Origin: an uncultured Mucispirillum sp.
GTDB lineage: Bacteria > Chrysiogenota > Deferribacteres > Deferribacterales > Mucispirillaceae
Assembly (NCBI GenBank): GCA_944325215.1
Contig: CALUZC010000012.1
Location: forward strand, 1-64,000
DNA: 64,000 nt
Reading direction: 5' to 3'
The translations under genes were made by a program, and so were the position numbers. Below the pieces are notes generated by a model that saw only the letters and a list, made by a program, of their open reading frames with translations, did no database searches and had not been told where the DNA came from. Shown here piece after piece: positions 8,011-17,879 of the stretch; within the stretch, counting starts at the first letter, position 1, and the number at the start of each line of letters is the position of its first letter.

Positions 8011-8559
8011 ATGAAAAAAGCAGTAATTTTTTTAGCTAATGGGTTTGAAGATATTGAAGCCCTTGCAACAGTGGATATTTTAAGACGCGGTGGGGTGGAT
8101 GTTACTATTGCAGGAGTAACAGGTGAAATAGTTACAAGCTCTCATAATTTAAAAGTAGTAGCAGATAAGTTAGCAGATGATATTAAAGCAGCAGATTATG
8201 ATGCTGTAATATGCCCTGGTGGAATGCCTGGAGCTACTAATTTAAGAGATAGTGATAAAGTAGTAAGCGTAATAAAAGAAGCATATGATGCAGGTAAAAT
8301 AGTTGCTGCCATATGTGCTGCCCCTATGGTTTTAGAAAAAGCAGGTGTGTTACAGGGTAAAAATTTTACAATGTATCCTGGTATGGAAAGCCATGCTCCA
8401 AGTGGTAATTATAAAAATAATGTATATGTAGTTCAAGATGGTTCAGTGATTACAGGTGCTGGTCCTGCTGCTACATTTGAATTTGCACTTACAATTGTAT
8501 CAAACCTTCAAGGTAAAGATATAGCAGACCAGGTTGCTCAAGGTATGCTTATAAAATAG
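8011..8559 (+). CDS. DJ-1/PfpI family protein
   Basis: A 182-residue class I glutamine-amidotransferase-fold protein of the DJ-1/YajL type. The conserved Glu lies in NGFEDIEAL, and the reactive Cys sits at the nucleophile elbow in AAICAAPMVL, preceded by CPGGMPGA. Relatives act as deglycases or chaperones in carbonyl and oxidative stress; the exact activity is not deducible. AGGAGG precedes the ATG. It lies 24 bases after lgt and 25 before the MBL-fold gene, probably within one operon. Confidence 0.92.
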   Translation: MKKAVIFLANGFEDIEALATVDILRRGGVDVTIAGVTGEIVTSSHNLKVVADKLADDIKAADYDAVICPGGMPGATNLRDSDKVVSVIKEAYDAGKIVAAICAAPMVLEKAGVLQGKNFTMYPGMESHAPSGNYKNNVYVVQDGSVITGAGPAATFEFALTIVSNLQGKDIADQVAQGMLIK

Positions 8560-8584
8560 CCTGTATATAATTTAAGGCAAAATT

Positions 8585-9556
8585 ATGAGTAATAAGATAT
8601 CGTATGAATATAATAATAACCTGCCTTTTATAAAGGCAGGTTATTCTGGTAACATATTAGTTAACGGCAGGTTTTCTAAAGATGAAAATAAAAAGAAAAC
8701 CCATGTATTTAAAACACTTCGCTGGTTTATTAAGAAAAACCCACAAAAAGCACGGCTATTACAGGAAAAATCAATTACAAAAGTAGAAAAAATTGAAAAT
8801 TTCAAAAAAAATGCTGTCTATTGGCTTGGTCATTCATGTTTTTATATAAATTTTAATGGAATATCTTTAATAACTGACCCTGTATTTTTTGATTTACTGA
8901 CTAATAAAAGAGATACAGAACTTCCTTTTAATATAAGTGATTTAAAAAATATAGATTACCTTTTAATAAGCCATGACCATTATGACCATTTGAGTATAAA
9001 AAGTATAAAATCACTTTTAAAAAACAATCCTAATATGAAAGCATTACTGCCACTTAAGACTGGCATGCTTTTTAACGGTATAAATATTGATTATGAAGAA
9101 GCGGGCTGGTATCAAACATATACTACAGATGAAAAAGTAAAAATATCATTTTTACCAAGCGACCACTGGTGCAGACGAAGTATGTTTGACCAAAATAAAA
9201 GGCTTTGGGGTAGTTTTTTAATAGATTTTCATCAATTTAAAATTTACTTTGCAGGAGATACTGCCTATAATAAAAGTATGTTTCAAGAAATTAATAAAGT
9301 ATGTGGAAATATTGATATATGCCTTATGCCCATAGGCAGCTACAGCCCAGCTTTTATGATGAAAGACCACCACACAAACCCAGAAGAAGCAGCAGCTTTA
9401 TTTCATATACTAGGTGGTAAAAAATTTATTCCTATGCATTACGGCACATATACTATGAGTTCAGAACCAGCAAGTGAACCAGTGAAACGAATAAAAAAAG
9501 TAATAGATAAAGAAAACCTTATATTATTAAATATAGGTGGAGTGTATGATTTATGA
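8585..9556 (+). CDS. Metallo-beta-lactamase-fold hydrolase (UlaG/NAPE-PLD-like)
   Basis: A 323-residue cytoplasmic MBL-fold protein. Metal ligands are visible: VYWLGHSCFYI, the core motif SHDHYDHL, DHWCRRS, then FAGDTAYNK and the late HYGTY. An N-terminal segment (residues 1-65) before the fold is typical of NAPE-phospholipase D/UlaG-like members. A near-perfect 14-base inverted repeat lies within codons ~11-20. The stop overlaps the patatin start (ATGA), so the pair is coupled and lipid-related hydrolysis is a reasonable guess, but the substrate is unknown. Confidence 0.85.
   Translation: MSNKISYEYNNNLPFIKAGYSGNILVNGRFSKDENKKKTHVFKTLRWFIKKNPQKARLLQEKSITKVEKIENFKKNAVYWLGHSCFYINFNGISLITDPVFFDLLTNKRDTELPFNISDLKNIDYLLISHDHYDHLSIKSIKSLLKNNPNMKALLPLKTGMLFNGINIDYEEAGWYQTYTTDEKVKISFLPSDHWCRRSMFDQNKRLWGSFLIDFHQFKIYFAGDTAYNKSMFQEINKVCGNIDICLMPIGSYSPAFMMKDHHTNPEEAAALFHILGGKKFIPMHYGTYTMSSEPASEPVKRIKKVIDKENLILLNIGGVYDL
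8615..8645 (+). repeat. Strong inverted repeat inside the MBL-fold coding start
   Basis: Arms AATAACCTGCCTTT and its exact complement are separated by three bases, about 30 bases into the coding sequence. In mRNA this would form a stable hairpin close to the ribosome binding site, and it could also terminate readthrough from the DJ-1 gene. No T run follows directly. Confidence 0.7.
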
Positions 9557-10434
9557 GTATATTTAGTAATAAGAAAATCTCATTAGCATTAGACAGTGGC
9601 TCTGCAAAAGGTATGGCTCACATTGGTGTTATAGAAGAACTTGAAGAACAGGGCTATAAAATAACTGCTGTTGCAGGCACATCAATGGGTGCAGTAGTGG
9701 CAGCATATTATAGCTTAGGAAAGCTTGATGTTTTAAAAAACTGGCTATTAAGTTTAAATAAAAAATCTACTTTTTTTACTTTAGATTTTACTATTTCTGG
9801 TGGCTTTATTGGTGGTAAAAAATTAATGCAGGCTTTTGAGGAACATTTAGGCAGTGCAGAATTTAAGGATACTAAAATACCATTATATATAACTGCCACA
9901 AATTTGGATACAGGTAAGGAACATATATTTCATGAAGGACAGATTTTGCCTGCTATAAGAGCTTCTATTTCTGTGCCGGGAGTAATGCGCCCTTATTTTT
10001 ATAATGGTAATTATTTTGTAGATGGGGCAGTTACAAACCCGCTGCCTGTAGATATTTTACATAATAATAAGTATAAAAATATAGTAGCAGTTCATTTACA
10101 TGAGTATATATATACACGAGATTCAGGCAGCACGCCTGGATTAGTTGAAACGATGATACGTTCTATGGGTATAGTTTCACGCTATCTTGCAAAAGCAAAA
10201 ATGAGTGAGGCTATGGCAGTTATAGAGCCTGATGTATCTGGTGTTGATATGTTTCATTTTTATCAAGCTGAAAGTGTAATAAAACGTGGCAGAGATGCTG
10301 CACAGATTGCTGTAAAAAATGGTGCATTAAATAGTATAACATTAAAAATGCTTTCATTTTTTAAAGAAAAAATAAGCAATAGAATTATATTTATTTTAAA
10401 AAAGAAACTGGGAAAAGGCAGTTTAGAAGAATAG
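9553..10434 (+). CDS. Patatin-like phospholipase
   Basis: A 293-residue patatin-domain lipid acyl hydrolase. The N-terminal glycine-rich oxyanion region (SGSAKGMAHIGV), the nucleophile elbow GTSMGA with catalytic Ser, and the DGA motif (VDGAVTNPLP) carrying the catalytic Asp are all present, so it should be active. There is no signal peptide, so it is probably cytoplasmic or membrane-associated (RssA-like). The start overlaps the stop of the MBL-fold gene. Confidence 0.92.
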   Translation: MSIFSNKKISLALDSGSAKGMAHIGVIEELEEQGYKITAVAGTSMGAVVAAYYSLGKLDVLKNWLLSLNKKSTFFTLDFTISGGFIGGKKLMQAFEEHLGSAEFKDTKIPLYITATNLDTGKEHIFHEGQILPAIRASISVPGVMRPYFYNGNYFVDGAVTNPLPVDILHNNKYKNIVAVHLHEYIYTRDSGSTPGLVETMIRSMGIVSRYLAKAKMSEAMAVIEPDVSGVDMFHFYQAESVIKRGRDAAQIAVKNGALNSITLKMLSFFKEKISNRIIFILKKKLGKGSLEE

Positions 10435-10481
10435 GTTTTCATATATTGCTTTATAAAAAAATATTTTTATGCAGGTAGATT

Positions 10482-11607
10482 ATGGATAAAAAAGGCAGTA
10501 AACGAAATTTATTTATGCTTTATGATCCACTTTCAAAAAAAGGGTATGACTGGTGGTGGCATAACTTTACAGCAGAGAATGAAAAAACAGGGGAGAAAAA
10601 ACATTTTATATAGAATACTTTTTATGTAACCCATATTATGCAGAAGAAAAACCAGTTATTGTATGGCATAATAAAGACTTGCAAAATAAGGGAGTAAGTC
10701 CAAGTTATGCTATGATGAATGCAGGCTGCTGGGGAAAAGATAATGCACAGCTTCATAATTTCTATACTTGGAAAGATGTAAAAATAAATGATGAAAATAC
10801 TTTGGATATAGAAATAGGTAAATGTTTTTTAAGTGAAACACATATTAAAGGAAGTATAGAAATAACAGAAGAAGAAAACAAAAACCATATAGAATATATG
10901 AGTGATTTTGGAAGCATAATCTGGGATTTAAAAGTCAATAAAAAATAGCATATAATGTAGGGTATGGTGCATCTTGGTTATTTAGGAAATTAAATGCTTT
11001 TGAAATGTTTTGGCATGCTGAAGGAATGAAAACAGAATATGAAGGCACAATAATATATAACGGAGAAAAATATATAGTAAATCCAAAAACAAGTTATGGA
11101 TATGCTGATAAAAACTGGGGAAGTGATTTTACAAGCCCATGGATATGGCTTTCATCTAACAATTTAATAAGTGAAATAAGTGGTAAAAAATTAGAAAATA
11201 GTGTATTTGAAATTGGTGGTGGCACACCAAAAGTATTTCATATACCTTTAAAAGAAAAGCTTTTAGGAACATTTTACTATGAAGGTAAAAATTATGAATT
11301 TAATTTTAGTAAATTTTGGACAGGTTCTAAAACAAAATTTAACTGCTTTGAAACAGATGAAGAAATAATATGGCTTGTGGAACTTTCTACCTTTAAAGCA
11401 AAAATAGAAGTAGAAATTAAATGTAAAAAAGAAGAAATGCTTTTAATAAATTATGAATCACCAGATGGATACAAAAGGCATACAAGGCTTTTTAACGGCG
11501 GCACAGGTTATGGAAAAATATCACTTTATGAAAAAAGAAAAGGAAATTCTATATTAATAGATAAAGTATTGGTTGAAAACTGTGGCTGTGAATATGGTGA
11601 GTATTAA
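10482..11607 (+). pseudogene. Tocopherol-cyclase-like protein with two frameshifts
   Basis: Three successive frames encode one ~375-residue protein: MDKKGSKRNLFMLYDPLSKK to about 10600, then FYIEYFLCNPYYAEE to 10945, then IAYNVGYGASWLF to the TAA at 11605-11607. The frames join if one A is added to each of two A6 runs (10596-10601 and about 10940-10945); 1126 + 2 bases is exactly 376 codons. The assembled protein resembles a bacterial family annotated as tocopherol cyclase-like, with conserved AFEMFWHAEGMK, GYADKNWGSDFTSPW and FSKFWTGSKTKF. The role in bacteria is unknown. Both lesions being minus-one A in A6 tracts points to homopolymer slippage, polymerase stuttering, or sequence error. Confidence 0.75.
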
Positions 11608-11609
11608 AA

Positions 11610-11632
11610 ACCTGCCATAATATAAGGCAGGT
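11610..11632. terminator. Bidirectional terminator hairpin
   Basis: Arms ACCTGCC and GGCAGGT with a nine-base loop lie between the convergent ends of the tocopherol-cyclase-like gene and the Ter locus; A-rich on the left, T-rich on the right. Confidence 0.75.
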
Positions 11633-11644
11633 CATTAAATTTTT

Positions 11645-13996
11645 TTAATTTCTTCTAAATATTCGTGAAAGGATTTCCTGCCCAATAAAAGATTTATCTA
11701 TATCATCTTCTTTCATATCATAATCATATTCCCCTGCCTGATAATCTACAAATAAAGGCTCGTTATAGTATGATTCTACTACCTGATAGCCAGTAGGTGT
11801 ATATATGGCAATATCAAACCCTGCAAAATGCAGAAATGCCAGTAATATAGCATCATCAATAGAGCAGCTGTTTTCACTAAAAGCAAGCACAACTACTTTT
11901 GGAATATATTTTGTAAAGTCAAATTTTTGTATTAGCCTTATTATATCTTTATTTAAATCAAGCAGCACATTTAATATTCTATACTCCATACCTTGAGTAA
12001 ATGTGCCTTTGATTATTTTAGAATCAAGTAAAAGCTGTATTTTATTAAAAATATGTTCCTGAGTTTCATTACGCAGGATTTTATATTTATATTTTGGTGA
12101 TGATTTTATAACATCTACTAATATTTTACCATTTCTTATTAATTCATTTGCCTTAAAATTAGTAGTATTTATATTTTTAATGTAAGGGACAGATTTAATT
12201 AAAATAGTATCATCACCTAATTTTTTCTTAATATTTTCCCAGTATTGTTTTTTATTGCCGTTTTTTATACCATTAATTTTTGCTGCAATTACAGGAAGCA
12301 GAACAGTATTATCCATAGTTTCAAAACCCGGTCTGTATGTGCCTGTTTCATGCCATAATATATTTATTTCCTCAAGCATTGTTTGAAGTTTTAATGTATC
12401 AGCATGTTTATATTGCATTTGCCTATACATTCCAGTATTATCATATAAAATGTTTGTTAAATCCTGCTCTGCATGGTATGCAACTGTGCCTATAACTGCA
12501 TCATCTGGTGTTTTTGGCAGTTCATAAATATTAAGAAATTCATCATAAGATACAGAAAAAAGTTTACCATCTTCAAGCATACATTTATCATTTTCTGATG
12601 GGCATAAAATTAGTATATCACATAAAATATGTGATAAAAATTTTAAAAATATACATTCAAAGTTTGATTTTGCACCACCAAAATAAATAAATACAGGCAT
12701 ATTGTTATCATCTTTATAATTAGCATAAAGCTTATTTACAAACCTGTTAAACCAAACTGCTAAATATATTGCTTTATTATTTAATCTATTTAATTTATCT
12801 TCATCATCATTCATAATAACATCATAAAATGCTTTATATATAATATTATTAAGTCTTGGCACAGATGTTTTTTGTAAAACAGGGTATATACCTGCAACAA
12901 TATCTTCTTTTGAAGTAATATTAAAACGTGGTATATTTTGTGTTTCCTGCATAGAAGGGATATCTATTTTATTAATTTCTATAATATTCCTGCCATTTTG
13001 GCTTAATTTTTTTTGCCATGAAAATAAATCTTTTACACATGCTGTTCTATCCCATATACCATTAATACGGATAAACAGGTTATATATAGTATTACCGTCC
13101 CCACGTTCACTTTCTGGTTTTAAAAATGAATTTAATATTTCTAATGGAGTAGCAGCTAAATTTTTTGATGATTCTACAGTAGTATAAAGCCATGCATTAG
13201 TATTAACATTAGGAATATTAGGCGGCAGTGTAATTTTACTGCTGCCTGCTATTTTATTTTGGCTTGTATTATTTACCTGCTGATTAGCAGCAGGGCTGTT
13301 TTGTTGTGCAGCTGTATTATTTTTTGCAAGTTTATTTAAAATATAGTTTGCAGAAAAATTTTCAGGATAAGGCAGTTTATTACTATCTTCAAATATATGA
13401 GAAAGGCTGTGGTCACTGTCTGCTTTTTTATAAGATTGCACATCTTGAATTAAGAGAAAAATATCGCAGCCGCTTTCTGCTAAAAGATGCATAAATAAAA
13501 GCTCATGATTTGAGATACTACCTGTATATATTATTTTCGGAAAAGTATCATTTCCTAAAAATGTAAGAATATTGCCTAATTTATAGTAAAACCAGCACAT
13601 AAATTTAACGTAAATATTTTTTAAAATACTTTCAGTTTTACCAGTTTTTAAAAGCATATTAAATGTTTCTTCAAGTGAATCTACAAGTGCATTTTTTTGG
13701 TTTGCATTAAGTTGTGAAAGCCATTTATCAAAAGCATTTTTAAAAAATTCTCTATTATTTGAAAACTCTACCCCTAATATAGTTTCATAATAATCCAGCT
13801 GCAATTCATCGGGATTAGTTAATTTATCAATAAATAAAACATTATATTTACTTCTATTTTGAATAAGTTTTTGCAGGAATATTTCAATATCTTTACCGTA
13901 AGAAAATGAGCGAAGTAAGTATGCCCCTTTATTTGTTCGTTTTGAATATGCTGTAAAAAAATCATCTAAAAATGTGGTGGATATAATGTTATACAT
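11645..13996 (-). CDS. YceG-like protein of the Ter biosynthetic module
   Basis: A 783-residue protein with no signal peptide. It resembles the large YceG-type proteins annotated as putative component of a biosynthetic module in tellurite-resistance (ter) loci; the fold and activity are not established. I see two similar halves, each with segments like FPKIIYTGSISNHELLFMHL and MPVFIYFGGAKSNFECIFLK, suggesting an internal duplication of a glycosyltransferase- or Rossmann-like unit. A Gln/Asn/Ala linker is present at about residues 230-260. The start at 13996 is preferred because GGAG is well placed; it lies 11 bases after the StiP-like gene. Last gene of the locus. Confidence 0.75.
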   Translation of the reverse strand: MYNIISTTFLDDFFTAYSKRTNKGAYLLRSFSYGKDIEIFLQKLIQNRSKYNVLFIDKLTNPDELQLDYYETILGVEFSNNREFFKNAFDKWLSQLNANQKNALVDSLEETFNMLLKTGKTESILKNIYVKFMCWFYYKLGNILTFLGNDTFPKIIYTGSISNHELLFMHLLAESGCDIFLLIQDVQSYKKADSDHSLSHIFEDSNKLPYPENFSANYILNKLAKNNTAAQQNSPAANQQVNNTSQNKIAGSSKITLPPNIPNVNTNAWLYTTVESSKNLAATPLEILNSFLKPESERGDGNTIYNLFIRINGIWDRTACVKDLFSWQKKLSQNGRNIIEINKIDIPSMQETQNIPRFNITSKEDIVAGIYPVLQKTSVPRLNNIIYKAFYDVIMNDDEDKLNRLNNKAIYLAVWFNRFVNKLYANYKDDNNMPVFIYFGGAKSNFECIFLKFLSHILCDILILCPSENDKCMLEDGKLFSVSYDEFLNIYELPKTPDDAVIGTVAYHAEQDLTNILYDNTGMYRQMQYKHADTLKLQTMLEEINILWHETGTYRPGFETMDNTVLLPVIAAKINGIKNGNKKQYWENIKKKLGDDTILIKSVPYIKNINTTNFKANELIRNGKILVDVIKSSPKYKYKILRNETQEHIFNKIQLLLDSKIIKGTFTQGMEYRILNVLLDLNKDIIRLIQKFDFTKYIPKVVVLAFSENSCSIDDAILLAFLHFAGFDIAIYTPTGYQVVESYYNEPLFVDYQAGEYDYDMKEDDIDKSFIGQEILSRIFRRN

Positions 13997-14007
13997 ATAA
14001 GCTCCAA

Positions 14008-15054
14008 TCATACATCTGCAATATTTTTTATAATACCACAAGTTTTATAGTTTTTTAAAGGATAATATTGAACTTGCACATTTTTTTCTTTTGCAAGCTG
14101 TAATATATGCTCTATATCTGAACCTTTTTTATTTTCATTAATTATAACAAGCCAGGGAATACGCCTTAAAAGCACACGTGTAGTTTCTCCAATACCCGGC
14201 TTTATAAAGTTTATATTACTTACACTAAAATGATTTGATAACTCTTTAACTTCATCTACTCCAAAAGTATTTGGTCTATTAATTTCCTGCTCTGTAACCT
14301 GTGGAAAAAAACTTACAACTTTATCAATAAATTCATATGTTTTATCTTCATTAATAAATTCTTTATAATAAGCAGCCCCATGAAAATCATTTTCTAAAAT
14401 AATATTATCTTTATAAAATGTTCTACTAATAAGCCCAGATATAGTGCAGTTAAAAGCAGAGCTTGGTATTAATATATCTTCATAAGTGCCTGCAAGGCTT
14501 GTAATATTAGCAGGGTCTGCTAAAACTGCCAGCTCGTTAGATATATTAGGATAATTTTTTAATTCCTTTACAAGTTCATTTTTAATAGCACCTTTCCCAG
14601 TCCACCCGTCTACAAAAACAATACTTTCTGCATTATGTTTTTTTAATATATAGTCAACAGCATTTCTATCTATCCCCATATCTCTAATAATAGATATGGC
14701 ATAATGGGCTGCATCTATATTATACTTATATTTAATATACCTTTTTATTAAAATACCTGCAGGAATACCTGCTCGTGCAAGGGAAACAAGTGTTATATTA
14801 TTACCATATTTTTCTACTATTTTTTTACTTACATTTGCAACAGCTTGGGCAGTAATAAGTGAGCCTTCATCTAAATAAGAATAAAAAAGTTTATTATAAT
14901 CATCAGTTGGAGAATATTCTTTAGGAAGCATTTGGCAGTAATGAATACCTGATTGTATTAGTGGTTCTCGCTCTGCTGCACTCATTGGTGTAACTAAACC
15001 TGTTATATCTTTTAGAAGCAGAGTAACATCATCTTTTAAAAAACTGCTTTGCAA
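14008..15054 (-). CDS. StiP-type phosphoribosyltransferase-like protein
   Basis: A 348-residue protein resembling the StiP family of ter-associated proteins. A PRTase core is visible: LVSLARAGIPAGILIKR and a PRPP-loop-like segment SIVFVDGWTGKGAIKN. The C-terminal ~90 residues form a small domain (GIGETTRVLLRRIPWLVII, then a PELOTA-like alpha/beta stretch). The family is sometimes annotated cysteine protease StiP, but PRTase-type chemistry in a nucleoside-like pathway is the comparative-genomics prediction. It starts with TTG at 15054, GGGGG upstream, six bases after the PRTase-TRSP gene. Confidence 0.8.
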   Translation of the reverse strand: MQSSFLKDDVTLLLKDITGLVTPMSAAEREPLIQSGIHYCQMLPKEYSPTDDYNKLFYSYLDEGSLITAQAVANVSKKIVEKYGNNITLVSLARAGIPAGILIKRYIKYKYNIDAAHYAISIIRDMGIDRNAVDYILKKHNAESIVFVDGWTGKGAIKNELVKELKNYPNISNELAVLADPANITSLAGTYEDILIPSSAFNCTISGLISRTFYKDNIILENDFHGAAYYKEFINEDKTYEFIDKVVSFFPQVTEQEINRPNTFGVDEVKELSNHFSVSNINFIKPGIGETTRVLLRRIPWLVIINENKKGSDIEHILQLAKEKNVQVQYYPLKNYKTCGIIKNIADV

Positions 15055-15059
15055 TTTTA

Positions 15060-16163
15060 TTATCCCCCTAAATTAATTATAGTTATATTTTTATTGTCTT
15101 TTATTTTTAATGCATTAATTAATGAATTAACGCCATCATTATTATAAATAGAATCTGTTACAATATATATATTATCATACTTTTTTAAATTATAAATATA
15201 AGTAACTCTATTTTTTTCATAAAAACTTTCAAGGCTGTATCTTGAAAATAATGGATAATTTTCATATTTTACTGGCACTATTGGGCTTCTTGTAGTTGCA
15301 TGGAATAAAATATTACCACCAAGTTTAAAACCGAATAAAATACCTGCAAACATACATTCTTCTGTGCCAAGTATTAAAGTGTCATTAATATTTATATTAT
15401 GCTTTATTTTATCATATAAATCTATTAGTTTTGTATAGTAATCTTCATAACTAGTTACAAATCTTGGATTAATATATCCCTTTAAATTTATAATATTAAT
15501 GCTGCTGCTTTCTGTATTACAATTATATTTTTCACCATTTTCATCAATATTATTAATTAGTTGCAATATATCATCATTATTTGTTTTTAAAAGGTATAAA
15601 GGTGTAATATTATGTTTTTTAAAGTTATCAAAATTTTCCTGTTTCATACCATTTATTAAAGATATTGTCCAAAAATTAATATTTTCACATTTATATTTTT
15701 TATTTAATGCATTATATAAATTAATAATAGTATTACCAGTAGTGATTTCATCTTCAATAAATACAATATGTTTTATATTATTTATTATATTATGAAGATT
15801 TTTCGTATAAAGTTTTTGAGCAGCAGCATGGGAGTGGACTTCAGAAAAATCAATATATTCTTCATTATCATAATTTTCTCTAGTAGTAGTAATAAAATAC
15901 ACTTGATTATTTTTATGAAGATAGTAAGCACAAGCTGCTCCAACTGCTGTGGCAGTTTCTGAAAAAGCAATCACTAATATACTACTGTTACTGATATATT
16001 CTAATAATTTATTTGATAACTGCTCAGCTTTTTCCATTAGTATATTAGGGCAGGCAGGAATATGCTTGCATAAACATGGATTTACTATTAAGTATGAACG
16101 CAGTTTATTATTATCTCGTTTTGCTGGTTTTACCATTTGGTTATATAATACATCATTATTCAT
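15060..16163 (-). CDS. Phosphoribosyltransferase with TRSP domain
   Basis: About 367 residues. The N-terminal half is a PRTase domain with a PRPP loop (VFIEDEITTGNTI) and a preceding LVIAFSETATAVGAA loop. The C-terminal half has the TRSP signature (FHATTRSPIVPV) found fused to PRTase domains in ter loci. It is predicted to attach or transfer ribose-phosphate in synthesis of a nucleoside-like metabolite. The frame begins within the end of the CitE-like gene (overlap), consistent with coupled translation; ATG 16163 or 16175 could be used. Confidence 0.85.
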   Translation of the reverse strand: MNNDVLYNQMVKPAKRDNNKLRSYLIVNPCLCKHIPACPNILMEKAEQLSNKLLEYISNSSILVIAFSETATAVGAACAYYLHKNNQVYFITTTRENYDNEEYIDFSEVHSHAAAQKLYTKNLHNIINNIKHIVFIEDEITTGNTIINLYNALNKKYKCENINFWTISLINGMKQENFDNFKKHNITPLYLLKTNNDDILQLINNIDENGEKYNCNTESSSINIINLKGYINPRFVTSYEDYYTKLIDLYDKIKHNININDTLILGTEECMFAGILFGFKLGGNILFHATTRSPIVPVKYENYPLFSRYSLESFYEKNRVTYIYNLKKYDNIYIVTDSIYNNDGVNSLINALKIKDNKNITIINLGG

Positions 16164-17121
16164 CAATAGTTCCATATATTTTATAAAGGTTTATTATTTT
16201 ATTTGCCCAGTTGTAATGAGTTTTATACTCATTCATACGGCTGCCTGTTACATTTTTACCAACAAGTGATATTTCATTATTACTCATATTAAGTATAATT
16301 TTTGCATCTTCAAAATCACTTTTTTTAACAGCTAAATATTTATTAACATATGGTATTTGGTTGGGGTGGATTACAGTTTTACCAATAAACCCATTTTTTA
16401 TATCCATTTTAATTTCATTAATAAGTCCAGTTTCAAACCCATTATCAAAATATTCCCAAACAGGGGCAGATACAACATAATCTGCTGAAAACATGGTAAG
16501 AATATCCATTAATATACTATTTATTATACCTATTTCATAAATAGTTTCGTTATAATGACGCCTTAACCCGTAGTAATTTAAAAAGTCGTTGCCACCAACA
16601 CGAATATTGAGCACATAATCTTTGATACTATCAAGCTGTGATTTAATATTGTTAAGTGTAGCAGAACGCATATCAAGGTGAAAAAGGTCGCTGCTTTCTA
16701 AAACAGGCATTAAGTAAAATATATTATCATTTTGATTTATATTTTTAATAGCATCAATATATTCTTTTGAGTTAGTAAGAGTAAATTTTGGTGCAATAAA
16801 CCCTGCAATAAGACAGGCAGATTTACCAAAAGCATCAATAAGTGTAAAAATCTGTTCAGGATACCTAACCCTTATAAAAATATTAGGCATATAAAAATCT
16901 TGGTTTAGGCTGGCAGTATATAATTCATTAATTATTTTTACTAGAACATCTTCTGCATATTTAACAGCATTATCTGCAATAGTATCTTCTAAACATAATG
17001 CTAAAGAAAATGGTTGTGGCAGTTTTTCTTTAACAATACTATCAATTACATTTTCTCTAACAGCAGGGGCATAAAGAAGTGCACCTACTGCATATGGTGA
17101 TAAAAAATTATTTTTTTGCAT
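16156..17121 (-). CDS. HpcH/HpaI aldolase/CitE-like protein
   Basis: A 321-residue TIM-barrel protein of the citrate-lyase-beta type. Visible are SLALCLEDTIADNAV at the first metal/acidic region, IRVRYPEQIF, LNIRVGGNDFLNYYGLRR, and the C-terminal KTVIHPNQIPYVNKYL signature. CitE-like members cleave or form C-C bonds of acyl-CoA or acid substrates; in ter loci a distinct branch is predicted to build a sugar-like precursor. GGGAG precedes the ATG. It sits between the HAD phosphatase and PRTase-TRSP genes, with overlap at its 3' end. Confidence 0.85.
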   Translation of the reverse strand: MQKNNFLSPYAVGALLYAPAVRENVIDSIVKEKLPQPFSLALCLEDTIADNAVKYAEDVLVKIINELYTASLNQDFYMPNIFIRVRYPEQIFTLIDAFGKSACLIAGFIAPKFTLTNSKEYIDAIKNINQNDNIFYLMPVLESSDLFHLDMRSATLNNIKSQLDSIKDYVLNIRVGGNDFLNYYGLRRHYNETIYEIGIINSILMDILTMFSADYVVSAPVWEYFDNGFETGLINEIKMDIKNGFIGKTVIHPNQIPYVNKYLAVKKSDFEDAKIILNMSNNEISLVGKNVTGSRMNEYKTHYNWANKIINLYKIYGTIDE

Positions 17122-17129
17122 GATACTCC

Positions 17130-17879
17130 CTATAAATGTTTTATTACTTCTTTTAAAAGCTCATCTGAAAAATTATTATTATTTATTTTTAAATAATTAT
17201 TTGATGGGCTAAACTCAAGGTTACTAGGAAATACAGCTAAATCACCAGCATTTAATAAAGGAATATCAAAAACACTATCCCCTGCAGTTATTATTTTATC
17301 AATATTATCTAAATATTCATTGATAAACCTTTTAAGAGCAGAACCTTTATTTAAATTATCGGGTAAAATATATACTTTATTTCCATAATAATGCACATTA
17401 ACAGGTTCATTATGTAGCAACTTTTGTAATTTACTAACAGTTTCCTGTGGTGCAGCACTTTTTGTATAAGTAAATAACCCATCTACACGTTTAACCTCAA
17501 GAGTTCTGTTACTATCCTTTTCTAAAAATTCTTCCCCTTTTGTAAGACTATCAAAAGCATGCTGACATAATGCAACTGTCTGGCTATACCAGCTATCATC
17601 AACTTTGCCTTTAATTAATAAATTACCTCCGTTACTTGTAAGTGCATAATTGGGGATAAAATCACCAAACTTTATTCTATTATACTGTTCTATACTTCTT
17701 GTAGTTACAGGCACAAATAAAGCATTATTATGCACTATTTCAAGGTTTTCTTTAGTATATTCAGTGATAAATGATATATTTTCCCCATTATATAGCTCGC
17801 AGGGGATTTTACTACCGATATTTTCTTTTTTATGGGAATATATCAGCGTATTATCAATATCTGATGCAAAAAGGAGCAT
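17130..17879 (-). CDS. HAD-family phosphatase of the Ter module
   Basis: A 249-residue HAD hydrolase. Motif I is ASDIDNTLI (nucleophile Asp and acid/base Asp), a Thr/Ser in VPVTTRS serves as motif II, a Lys lies in NKGSALKRF, and motif IV is TAGDSVFDIPLL. The size and order match Cof/sucrose-phosphatase-like type II HADs with an inserted cap. In ter loci such a phosphatase is predicted to remove phosphate from the pathway intermediate. It starts directly after the ATPase stop codon (TAAATG). Confidence 0.88.
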   Translation of the reverse strand: MLLFASDIDNTLIYSHKKENIGSKIPCELYNGENISFITEYTKENLEIVHNNALFVPVTTRSIEQYNRIKFGDFIPNYALTSNGGNLLIKGKVDDSWYSQTVALCQHAFDSLTKGEEFLEKDSNRTLEVKRVDGLFTYTKSAAPQETVSKLQKLLHNEPVNVHYYGNKVYILPDNLNKGSALKRFINEYLDNIDKIITAGDSVFDIPLLNAGDLAVFPSNLEFSPSNNYLKINNNNFSDELLKEVIKHL

